NCBI GenBank assembly: GCA_963727415.1
Contig: CAVSGF010000003.1
Coordinates: 992,001 to 1,056,000, forward strand
Reading direction: 5' to 3'
Source: DASQPR01 sp963727415
GTDB lineage: Bacteria > Actinomycetota > Actinomycetes > Mycobacteriales > Micromonosporaceae
Length of the DNA: 64,000 nucleotides
The notes under the pieces were generated by a model. It saw nothing but the letters and a program-made list of their open reading frames with translations. It was not told the DNA's origin and ran no database searches. A program made the position numbers and the translations under genes. Below, one piece after another: positions 45,952 through 55,748 of the stretch. Positions within the stretch are counted from its first letter, which is position 1. Each line of letters opens with the position of its first letter.

Positions 45952-46767
45952 TCACCCTTTGGCGCGGTCGAGGATGATCTCGGAAACCTGTTCCGGCACC
46001 TCGTCGGCCATCCAGTGCGACGCGTCCAGGGATACGAACTCGTATTCCCCGGTCACGTACTGACCGCATGATCGGGCCGCGGTGGCGCCGACCGCCGTGT
46101 CGCGCTCGCCCCAGACGTACGTGGTCGGGACCATGATCTCCGCGCATGGCAGTGACGGGCCCATGGCGCGGTACCAGTTGAGCGCGGCGGTCAGCGCTCC
46201 CGGTTCGAACAGCGGCGTGACGTAGCGGTCAACCCGGCCGGCCGGGCACCCGTCGAACATCGCGCGCAGCCGCGCACCGTCGTCTTCCAGGAGTAGCTGC
46301 TCGGCCTTGCCCTCCTGGCGGAACAGCTGGAAGTACGACGATCGCCGCTTCTGATCGTCATCGGTGGCGACGGCGGCACCGAACGCGGCCGGGTGCGGCA
46401 CCGCCAGCGCGGTCAACGTCCGGAAGCGCTCCGGCCGCTCGGCGGCCAGATGCCACGCCACCATCGCACCCCAGTCGTGCCCAACCAGGTCCACCTCGCG
46501 CAGGCCGAGCGAGTCGGTAACGGCGACCACGTCGGCCACGCATTCGGAGATGCGGTACGCGTCGACCTCGGCCGGGCGTGCGCCGGGCGAGTAACCGCGC
46601 TGATCCATCGTCACGGTGTCGCGGCCATGGCTGTGCAGCAGTGCCACGACCTGGTCCCACATCAGGCTGTTCTGCGGAAATCCGTGCAGCAGGAGCACGG
46701 GCGCAGCGTCGGCCCTCGGGCCGGAGACGACAACGTCAAACGAGAGACCGCGTACCGAGATATCCAT
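45952..46767 (-). CDS. Epoxide hydrolase-like alpha/beta hydrolase
   Basis: A 271-residue alpha/beta-hydrolase. The oxyanion motif is LLHGFPQNSLMW, the nucleophile elbow is VGHDWGAMVAW, with Asp as in epoxide hydrolases and haloalkane dehalogenases, and the C-terminal His lies in DASHWMADE. The acidic partner is probably in WGERDTAVG. It acts in the cytoplasm on an unknown epoxide or ester. The ATG at 46767 follows a TAGCAT box by eight bases. Degenerate minisatellites lie on both sides. Confidence 0.8.
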   Translation of the reverse strand: MDISVRGLSFDVVVSGPRADAAPVLLLHGFPQNSLMWDQVVALLHSHGRDTVTMDQRGYSPGARPAEVDAYRISECVADVVAVTDSLGLREVDLVGHDWGAMVAWHLAAERPERFRTLTALAVPHPAAFGAAVATDDDQKRRSSYFQLFRQEGKAEQLLLEDDGARLRAMFDGCPAGRVDRYVTPLFEPGALTAALNWYRAMGPSLPCAEIMVPTTYVWGERDTAVGATAARSCGQYVTGEYEFVSLDASHWMADEVPEQVSEIILDRAKG

Positions 46768-46775
46768 GACATGCG

Positions 46776-46781
46776 ATGCTA
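46776..46781 (-). promoter_or_regulatory. Candidate -10 box for the epoxide hydrolase-like gene
   Basis: TAGCAT on the minus strand ends eight bases before the ATG at 46767. Confidence 0.45.
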
Positions 46782-46794
46782 TCGACTTTGCCAG

Positions 46795-46901
46795 CCCACC
46801 TGTTTGGCGACCCGCCTGTCGCCTGCCGGCCCGCCTGTCGCCTGCCGGCCCGGTTGTTGCTTGCCGGCCCGCGCTGGTTTGCCAGCCCGCTGGTTTGCCG
46901 G
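46795..46901. repeat. Degenerate 16- to 19-bp minisatellite, about six units
   Basis: Two identical 19-bp units, CCCGCCTGTCGCCTGCCGG, start at 46811 and 46830. They are followed by a diverged 19-bp unit at 46849, an 18-bp unit at 46868 and a 16-bp unit at 46886; a partial unit precedes them. The array fills the gap between uppS and the hydrolase gene. Confidence 0.85.
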
Positions 46902-46909
46902 CCTCGCTG

Positions 46910-47749
46910 CTACGAGCCGATGGCGCTCGCCGCACCGGCGGGTTCGGGTGCGACCGGATTCGGGATCGCACCGCCGAACCGCCGGTCCCGCTTGGCGAAG
47001 ATCTCGCAGCCGTACCAGAGGTGCCGTCGATCGAAATCCGGCCACAACGTGTCCAGGGTGACGAATTCGGCGTACGCCGCTTGCCAGATCAGGTAGTTCG
47101 ACAATCGCATCTCACCGGACGACCGCAAGACCATATCCACGTCCGGCATGTCTGGTTCATCGAGATAACGCGCGAACACCTTCTCGGTGATCTTGTCCGG
47201 TTTCAGCCGCCCGGCGGCAACATCCGCGGCCAGCTTCGCGGCGGCGTCGGCGATCTCCGCCCGACCGCCGTAGTTGACACAGAAGAACAGGTTGATCACA
47301 TCATTGTGCCGGGACATCTCCTCGGCCACCTCAAGCTCGTGGATGACGCTCCGCCAGAGTTTCGGGCGCCGTCCCACCCATCGAACCCGTACCCCCATCT
47401 CGACGAACTGATCCCGGCGGCGGTGAATCACGTCCCGGTTGAACGCCATCAGCCACCGCACCTCCTCCGGCGAGCGGCGCCAGTTCTCGGTCGAGAAGGC
47501 GTACGCCGACAGGTTCTTGATGCCGAGTTGGATAGCGCCCTCGATCACATCGAATAGCGCGGCCTCACCCATCCGATGGCCCTCGGTGCGCGGCAAACCG
47601 CGCTGCTTGGCCCAGCGGCCGTTGCCGTCCATGATGATCGCGACGTGGTTCGGTACCGCCTCGGCGGGCAGCTGTGGCGGCCGTGCCCCGGACGAGTGGA
47701 CGGACGGTGGCGCGTAAGTCCTGCGGCGGGTAACACTGTTCTTGATCAA
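46910..47749 (-). CDS. uppS: Isoprenyl transferase (undecaprenyl/decaprenyl diphosphate synthase)
   Basis: A 279-residue cis-prenyltransferase making the lipid carrier for cell-wall synthesis. Signature motifs are HVAIIMDGNGRWAKQRGLPR near residue 36, AFSTENWRRSPEEV and, near the end, VDMVLRSSGEMRLSNYLIWQ with YAEFVTLDTLWPDF. About 30 N-terminal residues precede the fold. It overlaps recO by four bases, so the two are translationally coupled, as in many actinobacteria. Confidence 0.93.
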   Translation of the reverse strand: MIKNSVTRRRTYAPPSVHSSGARPPQLPAEAVPNHVAIIMDGNGRWAKQRGLPRTEGHRMGEAALFDVIEGAIQLGIKNLSAYAFSTENWRRSPEEVRWLMAFNRDVIHRRRDQFVEMGVRVRWVGRRPKLWRSVIHELEVAEEMSRHNDVINLFFCVNYGGRAEIADAAAKLAADVAAGRLKPDKITEKVFARYLDEPDMPDVDMVLRSSGEMRLSNYLIWQAAYAEFVTLDTLWPDFDRRHLWYGCEIFAKRDRRFGGAIPNPVAPEPAGAASAIGS

Positions 47750-48519
47750 GACTGCCCCGAGGATCGATCGACTAGGGGTAACGAGCGTAGCCCGCGCTCA
47801 AGGTGCCACTGCAGATGAGCCGCCACCAGCCCGGACGCCTCTCGCTGTGGCCCGGCCGCGGCGGCGTCGGCGACCGGCCAGTCGCCGGTCGACAGGGCCA
47901 GCATCAATTCGAGCGCATCGGGGTGCGGGTGGGCCGCCCCCGGCGGCCGGCAGTCGGTGCACACGGATCCACCGGCCGGGATCGAAAAGCCGCGATGCCG
48001 ACCGGGCGTACCGCAGACCGCGCACGCGTCAAGCGCCGGCGCCCAGCCGGCCGTCGCCATCGCCCGAAGCAGGTACGAATCGAGGATCAGTGACGGCGCG
48101 TGGTCGGAGGCGGCGAGCGCCCGGAGGGCACCCAGCGTCAGCTGATAGAGCCTGATCGAGGGTTCTTCCTCGATGCTGGTCAGCCGCTCCGCGGTCTCCA
48201 CGATCGCGCTCGCGGTGGTGTAGCGCGGATAGTCACCGACGAAGCTCTTGCCGAACAGGTCGAGCCCCTCGACCTGCGCGATCGTGTGCAGCGACGACCG
48301 GCTCTCGGAGATCTGCACGTCGATGTGGCCGAACGGCTCCAGGCGAGCACCGAACTTCGACGTGGTGCGGCGCACCCCCTTCGCCACCGCGCGGACCCGG
48401 CCGTGCTGGCGAGTGAACAGCGTCACGATTCGGTCCGACTCGCCGAGCTTCTGGCAGCGCAGCACCACCGCGTCGTCGCGGTAGAGCCGGTTTCGGAATC
48501 CGCCTGGCACGCCGCCCAT
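47746..48519 (-). CDS. recO: DNA repair protein RecO
   Basis: A 257-residue recombination mediator that loads RecA with RecR. The N-terminal OB fold has RDDAVVLRCQKLGESDRIVT and VRAVAKGVRRTTSKFG. A zinc site is visible in CAVCG and SVCTDC about 20 residues later. The helical C-terminus ends in LRSLPLVDR. The ATG at 48519 is favoured because the family begins a few residues before LYRDDAVVL. A palindromic element starts about 60 bases upstream. Confidence 0.9.
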   Translation of the reverse strand: MGGVPGGFRNRLYRDDAVVLRCQKLGESDRIVTLFTRQHGRVRAVAKGVRRTTSKFGARLEPFGHIDVQISESRSSLHTIAQVEGLDLFGKSFVGDYPRYTTASAIVETAERLTSIEEEPSIRLYQLTLGALRALAASDHAPSLILDSYLLRAMATAGWAPALDACAVCGTPGRHRGFSIPAGGSVCTDCRPPGAAHPHPDALELMLALSTGDWPVADAAAAGPQREASGLVAAHLQWHLERGLRSLPLVDRSSGQS

Positions 48520-48581
48520 TGTCGCCGACGCGTACGACGATCGGCTCCCGGGCTCGTGTGGTTCGCGGCTTCGTGCCCCTT

Positions 48582-48903
48582 TCCCATGATCAAGTGCGAG
48601 ATCTTGAGCACTGAGCGCGCCATGGCGACCGTGGCTGCACGAGATCTTGCACCACCTCCGGCACTCGATCATCGAGGGACTCGGCTCAGTCAGCCGAAGC
48701 CTCACACGGCGCTGTCGGGTGGCACCTCCGCGATCACTACGCAGTCACGGGACCCCGCCGTCGTTCTCCGATGCCCCGAATCGACCTGGGTGGCTTGGAC
48801 CCTTGGCGGCAACAGATCACGTGCACGAGCAGGTGCAAGATCTCGTGCACCTGACGTCGCTATGGCGCGCTCAGTCCTCAAGATCTCGCACTTGATCATG
48901 GGA
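48582..48903. repeat. 322-bp palindromic element with 72-bp inverted arms
   Basis: Arms at 48582-48653 and 48832-48903 are inverted copies, roughly 90 percent identical, around a 178-bp core. Each arm contains two AGATCT-centred words about 50 bases apart. Reading inward, both arms start with ATG and encode MIKCEIL, then TERA and ARDLA, so two antisense frames share the same N-terminus. There is no transposase. It fills the gap between era and recO, both minus-strand genes. It resembles a MITE or a large intergenic palindromic repeat. Confidence 0.85.
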
Positions 48904-48926
48904 AGCGGGCGGGCGAACGAAACGTG

Positions 48927-49838
48927 TCAGAACCCGAGCTTGCGCAGCTGCTTCGGATCGCGCTGCCACTCCTTGGCGACCCGGACGTGCAGGTCCAGGT
49001 AGACCCGGCGACCGAGCAGATCCTCGATCTCACGGCGAGCGCGGGTGCCGACATCCTTGAGCCGCGACCCCCGGTGGCCGATCACGATCGCCTTCTGCGA
49101 CGGCCTCTCCACGTAGACGTCCGCGAAGATCCGGACCAGGCGATCCTCGTCCTGCATCTCCTCCACCATCACCGCGATCGAATGCGGCAGCTCATCGCGT
49201 ACGCCTTCCAGCGCGGCTTCCCGAATCAGCTCGGCCACCAGCACGTGCTCCGGCTCGTCAGTCAGCATCCCGTCCGGATAAAGCTGCGGTGAGGCCGGCA
49301 GGTGCCGGGCCAGTACGTCGGAGAGCACGTCGAGTTGATCACCCTCGACCGCGCTGACCGGAACGATATCGGCGAAGTCGGCGAGCTGACTGACCGCCAC
49401 CAGCTGTTCGGCCAGCCGCTGCTTGTCCACCAGGTCGGTCTTGGTGACCACGGCGACCACTGCCTGCTTGAGCTCGGCCAGCTCGGACATGATGAACCGG
49501 TCGCCCCGGCCGACCGCCTCGTTGGCCGGTATGCACAGACCGATCACATCGACCTCGCTCCACACCTGGTGGACCAGGTCGTTCAGCCGCTCTCCGAGCA
49601 GCGTGCGAGGCCGGTGCAGGCCCGGGGTGTCGACGAGGATCACCTGGGCGTCGGGACGGTGCAAGATGGCGCGGATCACGTGGCGGGTGGTCTGCGGCCG
49701 GGTCGAGGTGATCGCGATCTTCTGACCGACGAGGGCGTTGGTCAAGGTCGACTTGCCGGCGTTCGGCCGTCCGACAAAACACGCAAACCCGGCATGGTAC
49801 GGCCGTGTGCCGTCCTCGATCGCAGTACTGTCAGTCAT
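48927..49838 (-). CDS. era: GTPase Era
   Basis: A 303-residue essential GTPase for 30S ribosome maturation. G1 is GRPNAGKST, G2 lies in RPQTTRH, G3 is DTPG and G4 is TKTD. The C-terminal KH domain is recognised by KAIVIGHRGSRLKDVGTRAR. The ATG at 49838 leaves about 15 residues before the G domain. It ends next to the palindromic element and follows the cytidine-deaminase-like gene by 10 bases. Confidence 0.95.
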   Translation of the reverse strand: MTDSTAIEDGTRPYHAGFACFVGRPNAGKSTLTNALVGQKIAITSTRPQTTRHVIRAILHRPDAQVILVDTPGLHRPRTLLGERLNDLVHQVWSEVDVIGLCIPANEAVGRGDRFIMSELAELKQAVVAVVTKTDLVDKQRLAEQLVAVSQLADFADIVPVSAVEGDQLDVLSDVLARHLPASPQLYPDGMLTDEPEHVLVAELIREAALEGVRDELPHSIAVMVEEMQDEDRLVRIFADVYVERPSQKAIVIGHRGSRLKDVGTRARREIEDLLGRRVYLDLHVRVAKEWQRDPKQLRKLGF

Positions 49839-49848
49839 ACGGGCGATG

Positions 49849-50211
49849 TCAGTCGTTAAAGGTGCCGAGCACCGTACCGGTCGGCGACGCGAGATGGATC
49901 GGAGCATGCGCGGAGACATCGCGCACCGCCGAACGACCCGCCGCGTCCAGCGTCGACGCCTCGGTCACCACGGCCGCGGCCTCGATCACATCGGCTCCCC
50001 CGACGACCGCCGACGCGGTGGCGAACTGCAGCGCGGTCAACGACAGGGACGGCAGGTTCACGTTGGTTCCGGCGTACGTGCGGCCGTCGCCGTCGCGTAC
50101 CGCGGCTCCCTCCACCGCCCCGGTGCGAGCGCGTGCCGCGCGCGCCAGGGTGACCAGCTTCGCGTCCTCCACGGACAGTTCCCCGGCGGACGGCAATGTC
50201 ACCTCAGACAT
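49849..50211 (-). CDS. Cytidine deaminase-fold protein lacking zinc ligands
   Basis: A 120-residue protein with the general shape of cytidine deaminase (AYAGTNVNLPS-like strand, SLTALQFATASAVVGGA helix, then VVTEASTLDAAGRSAVRD). The zinc motifs HAE/CAE and PCxxC are both missing. The same small gene sits between the CBS-domain gene and era in mycobacteria (Rv2365c position), as I recall it. It may be a structural or regulatory relative rather than an enzyme. The start overlaps the upstream gene by eight bases. Confidence 0.65.
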   Translation of the reverse strand: MSEVTLPSAGELSVEDAKLVTLARAARARTGAVEGAAVRDGDGRTYAGTNVNLPSLSLTALQFATASAVVGGADVIEAAAVVTEASTLDAAGRSAVRDVSAHAPIHLASPTGTVLGTFND

Positions 50212-51532
50212 CGGCGTGTTGCCTCTCCTGGCGTAATGACACCGACGGCGGTGCGACGGCGTCATCAGCTCGCCACACCAGGACGGTGTCGATGCGGTTA
50301 CGGCGACCTGTGGTGCCCTCCGCCCGCATGCGCAGACCGTCAATGGTCGCCTCCGCGCCCGGGATCGGAACCCGGCCGAGCGCCTGCGCCAGCAGACCGC
50401 CCACCGTCTCCACCTCATCGCCGTCGATCGTGATGTCGAAGACCTCTCCTAGATCCTCGACGGACAGCCGCGCTGTCACCCGCACGGAGCCGTCCTCCAG
50501 CTTCTGAATCGGCGGCTTCTCGTCCGCGTCGTACTCGTCGGTGATCTCCCCGACGATCTCCTCAAGGATGTCCTCGATCGTGACCAGACCGGCCGTGCCG
50601 CCGTACTCGTCCACGATGATGGCCATGTGCACGCGACGCAACTGCATCTCGCGCAGCAAGTCGTCAACCGGCTTGGATTCTGGCACGAACGTGGGTTCGC
50701 GCATCAACTCGCGCGCGGGGGTCTGATCCGGCCGGCCGGCCTCGACCGCCTTGATGATGTCCTTGAGGTAGACGATGCCGAGTACGTCGTCGACCGTCTC
50801 GCCGATCAGCGGTACCCGTGAGAAGCCGGAGCGCAAGGCCAGCTTCAGGCCCTGCCGGATGGTGGCGTCACCATCGAGGAACACCATGTCGGTACGCGGC
50901 ACCATCACCTCCCGGGCAATCGTGTCGCCCAGCGCCAGCGCCGAGTGGATCATGTCGCGCTCGCCATGCTCCACCACGCCGCGCTTCTCGGCCAGATCGA
51001 CCAGTTCGCGGAGTTCCACCTGCGTGGCGAACGGGCCGTCCCGGAACCCCTTACCAGGCGTGAACGCGTTGCCGACCACGATCAGCAGGGAGGCCAGCGG
51101 GTTCAGGACCCGGCCGAGCCAGCGAACCAGCGGCGCGGCGACGCGGCCCACCGTGTACGCGTGCTGACGGCCGATCGTGCGCGGCGCCACCCCGACCGCG
51201 ACGAACATGACCACCGTCATCGACCCGGCAGTGATCAGGGCGGCCCGCCATCCGGCGCCGAACTCGTCGATCGTGACCAGTGCCACCAGCGTGGTGGCGC
51301 CGAACTCGCAGAGCATGCGCAGCAGCAGGAGCAGGTTCAGGTGCCGCACCAGATCGGTGGCGATCGCCTCGAGGGCACGTGCACCCCGCACGCCATCCCG
51401 GGCAATCTCCGCGGATCGGGCACGGGATACGGTCGATAGTGACGCCTCGGTCATCGCGAACAAGCCGGCGATGATGATCAGGACGGCGGCGACGATGAGA
51501 AGCGTCGACTCCGGTAAATGGCTGCCGGACAT
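50204..51532 (-). CDS. CNNM/HCC-family membrane protein with CBS domains
   Basis: A 442-residue protein. Residues about 5-190 are the four-helix DUF21/CNNM membrane domain, residues about 205-330 hold two CBS domains (VPRTDMVFLDGDATIRQGL, RVHMAIIVDEYGGTAGLVT), and residues about 345-425 are the CorC_HlyC domain (VRVTARLSVEDLGEVFD). Such proteins are linked to magnesium or cobalt handling and are often mislabelled hemolysins. It lies in the conserved phoH-ybeY-era run. Confidence 0.88.
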   Translation of the reverse strand: MSGSHLPESTLLIVAAVLIIIAGLFAMTEASLSTVSRARSAEIARDGVRGARALEAIATDLVRHLNLLLLLRMLCEFGATTLVALVTIDEFGAGWRAALITAGSMTVVMFVAVGVAPRTIGRQHAYTVGRVAAPLVRWLGRVLNPLASLLIVVGNAFTPGKGFRDGPFATQVELRELVDLAEKRGVVEHGERDMIHSALALGDTIAREVMVPRTDMVFLDGDATIRQGLKLALRSGFSRVPLIGETVDDVLGIVYLKDIIKAVEAGRPDQTPARELMREPTFVPESKPVDDLLREMQLRRVHMAIIVDEYGGTAGLVTIEDILEEIVGEITDEYDADEKPPIQKLEDGSVRVTARLSVEDLGEVFDITIDGDEVETVGGLLAQALGRVPIPGAEATIDGLRMRAEGTTGRRNRIDTVLVWRADDAVAPPSVSLRQERQHADV

Positions 51533-51537
51533 GACGG

Positions 51538-52148
51538 TTACCGCGAAGCGCCCGGGATCGGCGGAGCGCCCACGACCGGCCGCCCGACGCTGGTCTGCCA
51601 GCCGCCCAGGATACGTGCCTGTAGCGTGAACATCTCCCTCGCCTCATCCGGTTCGGCGTGGTCGTAGCCCAGCAGATGCAGCACGCCATGCACGGCCAGC
51701 AGATGCATCTCGTCGTCGGCGCCGTGCCCAGTGGCCGCGGCCTGTTTGGCCGCCACCTCCGGGCACAGCACGATGTCTCCGAGCAGCGCCGGCTCACCAC
51801 CGGCGGTCTCCGCCGGACCATGGTCAACGCTGCTCTCGTCCATCGGGAACGCCAGCACGTCGGTCGGCCCGTCGCCACCCATCCACCGATGATTCAACTC
51901 GGCCATGTAGTCCACGTCGACGATCAGGATCGACAACTCGGCAAGCGGGTTGACGCCCATCTCGTCGAGCGCGTAGCGAGCGACGGCGAGCACGTTGTCG
52001 GAGTCCACCGTGATGCCGGACTCGTTCGCGATCTCGATTGACACGGACTCAGTGTCCCAGGTTCGGCCGTCGCTGGTGCCATCGGCTGGCGCCCCGGATG
52101 GCCCGGCCGGCTTCGGCTGGGCCATCCGTGGAGGTCGGCTGGAGTCGC

Positions 52149-52152
<4 letters not shown>
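51538..52152 (-). CDS. ybeY: Endoribonuclease YbeY
   Basis: A 204-residue rRNA maturation nuclease. The zinc motif H-x3-H-x5-H is in HLLAVHGVLHLLGYDH, and the family patterns NHRWMGGDGPTDVLAFPMD and LLGDIVLCPEVA precede it. From 52152 the ATG overlaps the phoH stop (ATGA), which argues for coupling, but the first 36 residues are low complexity. The GTG at 52044 gives a 168-residue protein that matches the usual family length. Either start is possible. Confidence 0.9.
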
Positions 52153-53225
<1,073 letters not shown>

Positions 53226-53437
53226 AGATACGGCCCGTCGGGCCTTGCCTGCCTCTCATCGTGCGTCGCGGGCGTGGCCCCTGCGGTCACGAACGACGGC
53301 GCTGAAGCCTCCATCGTAGCGATGCGTCCGGCACCGACGCCGCTGCATATCGCTTTTATGCCCAGATGTCCCGTTCGTCTGTTCCGCCACGCGCGAACGA
53401 CCTCCGGCTCGGGCAACCGGAGCGCCCGCTCGAACGA

Positions 53438-54820
53438 TCAGCCGAACGTCGTCTGTGTCCGGGTCAGCCGGTAGGTCGCGTGGTTCATCTCGATCACGGC
53501 GCCGGCTGGGTCGCGGGTGATGCGCAGGCGCTCGCCGGCTTCTCGTCCCGAGACGGTACGCATGACGTCGGCCTCGCCGTCGATCGGCATGAAGACCGCC
53601 GGGGGCCGGCCCGTGGCGTCATCGGCGGGGCGCATCTGGAGCGCACCGTCGCGCCAACTGAAGACGACCTCTGAACCTTCGATCCACCAGCGCCCGAGAA
53701 TCGAGCGGTACTCCCGCGGCACCGGATCGGCCATGACCCAGGGCTTGATCTCGGCCGGGTCATGTTCCGTGACGGCGGCCAGCAGCTTGTGCGGCAGAGC
53801 GACGATCTCGCTCGCGGTTCCGGACGAGCCCAGCACGGCAACGCCGAGGCCGGGCGGGGCATCCTTGCCACGCCGCCCGTACACCCCGGCCAGGAATCCC
53901 GGCATGGCTCCGTCATGGCCGACGTGCACCACCCGGTCCGGTTGCGGCACCAGCAGCAGTCCCAGTCCGAACCCGGACGCCCAATGCTCCTCGTCGGTAA
54001 CGGTCAGCGGCCAGCGCATCTCGTCCAGCGTGCTACGGCGAACGACCGCCTGGTCCGGATCGACGGCCGCCGGATCGGCCAGGAACGCCGCCCATCGGGC
54101 CAGGTCTGCGGCGCTGCCCCACAGTTGCGCCGCGGGTGCGATCGCGCCGGTGTCGACCGGAACCTCGGCGTGCGCGCTGTCCGAATACGAGTCCACCAGG
54201 TAACCGACGGCGGCCGCGTCGGTCGGCGCCACCGTGATGCTGTCTAGCGCGAGTGGATCCAAGATCCGATCGCGCAACACCGCCGCCCAGGTCGAATTAC
54301 GCTTGACACCGACCATGTAGCCCAGCAGAGCGAGCGCGAGGTTCGAGTAATGGAAGCGGCGGCCGGCCGGCAGCACCCGCTCGGTCCGCTCCAGATCGGC
54401 GAGCAACCCGTCCAGATTCGGCGCTTGCAAGGTCACCCACACGTCGCCGTGTGGTTCCCGCTGGATACCCGACGTGTGCGACAGGAGCCGCCGAATGGTC
54501 AGGTCGCCGTGATGGCCGACATCGACGTGGTCACCGATGCGGTCGTCAAGGCTCAGCAGGCCCTCATCGCGGCACTGCATGACCAGCACCGCGGTGAACG
54601 TCTTGGTGACCGAACCGATACGGAACTGAGTGGCCGAGTCCAGCGGCCGGCTGGTGCCGCTGGCACCAACCTCGAATGTCCACAACGGCCGATCGGCGCG
54701 ATGGACCGCAACCGCCAGGGCCGGAATCCGGTGCTCAGCCTGGGTGACCTGAACCAGCCTCCGGTAGCGCCGGCCGGCCGCCTCGGCGACTTCGGTGGTT
54801 GAGTTGGTCGTCGACGTCAC
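53438..54820 (-). CDS. Serine hydrolase of the beta-lactamase/class C family
   Basis: A 460-residue penicillin-binding-fold hydrolase. The active site SxxK is Ser70-Val-Thr-Lys73, the second motif is Tyr158-Ser-Asn160 and the third is H-x-G in VVHVGHDGAMPG. A C-terminal beta-rich domain of about 120 residues follows. No signal peptide is seen, so it is likely cytoplasmic and an esterase or peptidase rather than a resistance enzyme. Its start overlaps the HIT gene stop by four bases. Confidence 0.82.
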   Translation of the reverse strand: MTSTTNSTTEVAEAAGRRYRRLVQVTQAEHRIPALAVAVHRADRPLWTFEVGASGTSRPLDSATQFRIGSVTKTFTAVLVMQCRDEGLLSLDDRIGDHVDVGHHGDLTIRRLLSHTSGIQREPHGDVWVTLQAPNLDGLLADLERTERVLPAGRRFHYSNLALALLGYMVGVKRNSTWAAVLRDRILDPLALDSITVAPTDAAAVGYLVDSYSDSAHAEVPVDTGAIAPAAQLWGSAADLARWAAFLADPAAVDPDQAVVRRSTLDEMRWPLTVTDEEHWASGFGLGLLLVPQPDRVVHVGHDGAMPGFLAGVYGRRGKDAPPGLGVAVLGSSGTASEIVALPHKLLAAVTEHDPAEIKPWVMADPVPREYRSILGRWWIEGSEVVFSWRDGALQMRPADDATGRPPAVFMPIDGEADVMRTVSGREAGERLRITRDPAGAVIEMNHATYRLTRTQTTFG

Positions 54821-55170
54821 CCGGCGAGCATAGGGCCTAATGGGGCACCGCCGAGAACATGCACATGCACATGCGGCACCTCCATCCCGGAGTGTGGCCC
54901 GGTATTGGTGATGGTCCGGTACCCGGTCGTGGCCACCCCTTCGGCTTCGGCGACCGCCGCGGCCGCCGCCATGACCGCGCCGGTCAGACCCGGATCGGCG
55001 GTAGCGACGGCGGCGAGGTCGGCGTGATGCACCTTCGGGATGACCAAGACGTGTACGGGTGCCTTCGGCGCGATGTCACGGAAGGCGAGCACGTCGGCGG
55101 TCTCATAGACCACGGTGGCCGGGATCTCACGCGCCACGATCTTGCAGAACAGGCAATCGGCGGAAGTCAC
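54817..55170 (-). CDS. HIT-family nucleotide-binding protein
   Basis: A 117-residue histidine-triad protein. The C-x2-C at CLFCKI starts the domain, and the triad is HVHVHVLGG near the end. HINT-type members hydrolyse adenosine phosphoramidates or act as nucleotide-binding regulators. Two GTG codons are adjacent (55173 and 55170). A TAGACT box six bases before the second favours 55170 as the leaderless start. Confidence 0.88.
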   Translation of the reverse strand: MTSADCLFCKIVAREIPATVVYETADVLAFRDIAPKAPVHVLVIPKVHHADLAAVATADPGLTGAVMAAAAAVAEAEGVATTGYRTITNTGPHSGMEVPHVHVHVLGGAPLGPMLAG

Positions 55171-55176
55171 CACGGC

Positions 55177-55182
55177 AGTCTA
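55177..55182 (-). promoter_or_regulatory. Candidate -10 box for the HIT gene
   Basis: TAGACT on the minus strand ends six bases before the GTG at 55170. Confidence 0.45.
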
Positions 55183-55345
55183 GAGCCCACCGCCGTCCGG
55201 ATGACGCTGCCGAGGCGTCCGTGTCAGGATGAGTCACCTGGGCAGCGACGGCTGTGCCCGCAAGCGGCTGTCGGTGAAGAAGCGGACTCTCAGCGACGCT
55301 GCCATAGATTTGGAGCTCAGGAAACAGCGCGGAACGGACCCTCAC

Positions 55346-55741
55346 GTGAAACGAATGCTCCTGACCATGGCCCTGGCGGCGACTACCCTGCTGGCGGGTT
55401 GCTCGTCAACGCCCAAGACCACCCCCGAGACGGCCAGCCTGCAAAGCGGCACCAAGATGCTGGCGGCAATCAGCGTACCCAGCGACTGGAGCATCTCCCT
55501 GCAGACTTCTGGCCGTCAGAACGGTCACCTGGTGTGGGACCGGTCGTACGCGGCGCCCGAAGCCCCGGACGCGGCACTCGCCGACTTCCGCAAGGCGGTC
55601 GCCGACGCGGGGTGGGTGGCCGCCTCCGGCGGCCAGTACACGAAGGATGGCCTGATACTCACGGTCACCAGCAGCGCGTCATCGTGCGTCGTCGGCGGCG
55701 ACGGCTGCGCGACGGTGTCCGCGCACCTGACCACCGGCTGA
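55346..55741 (+). CDS. Small lipoprotein of unknown function
   Basis: A 131-residue protein beginning with a basic n-region and a hydrophobic signal ending in the lipobox LLAGC, so it should be lipid-anchored outside the membrane. The mature part has a Thr/Pro-rich start and a small alpha/beta domain (AALADFRKAVADAGWVA, GLILTVTS) with a possible disulfide between the Cys residues in SSCVVGGDGCA. I do not recognise the family. It is embedded on the opposite strand within the housekeeping run. Confidence 0.7.
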   Translation: MKRMLLTMALAATTLLAGCSSTPKTTPETASLQSGTKMLAAISVPSDWSISLQTSGRQNGHLVWDRSYAAPEAPDAALADFRKAVADAGWVAASGGQYTKDGLILTVTSSASSCVVGGDGCATVSAHLTTG

Positions 55742-55748
55742 GTCCGGA

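Noticed and set aside
48423..48623. Small minus-strand frame at the left arm of the palindrome
   Set aside because: It overlaps the 5' end of recO and reads only the reverse of the repeat arm, so it is explained by the palindrome.
50204..51532. Hemolysin
   Set aside because: The hemolysin label comes from old annotation of the CNNM/CBS family; no pore-forming or toxin feature is present.
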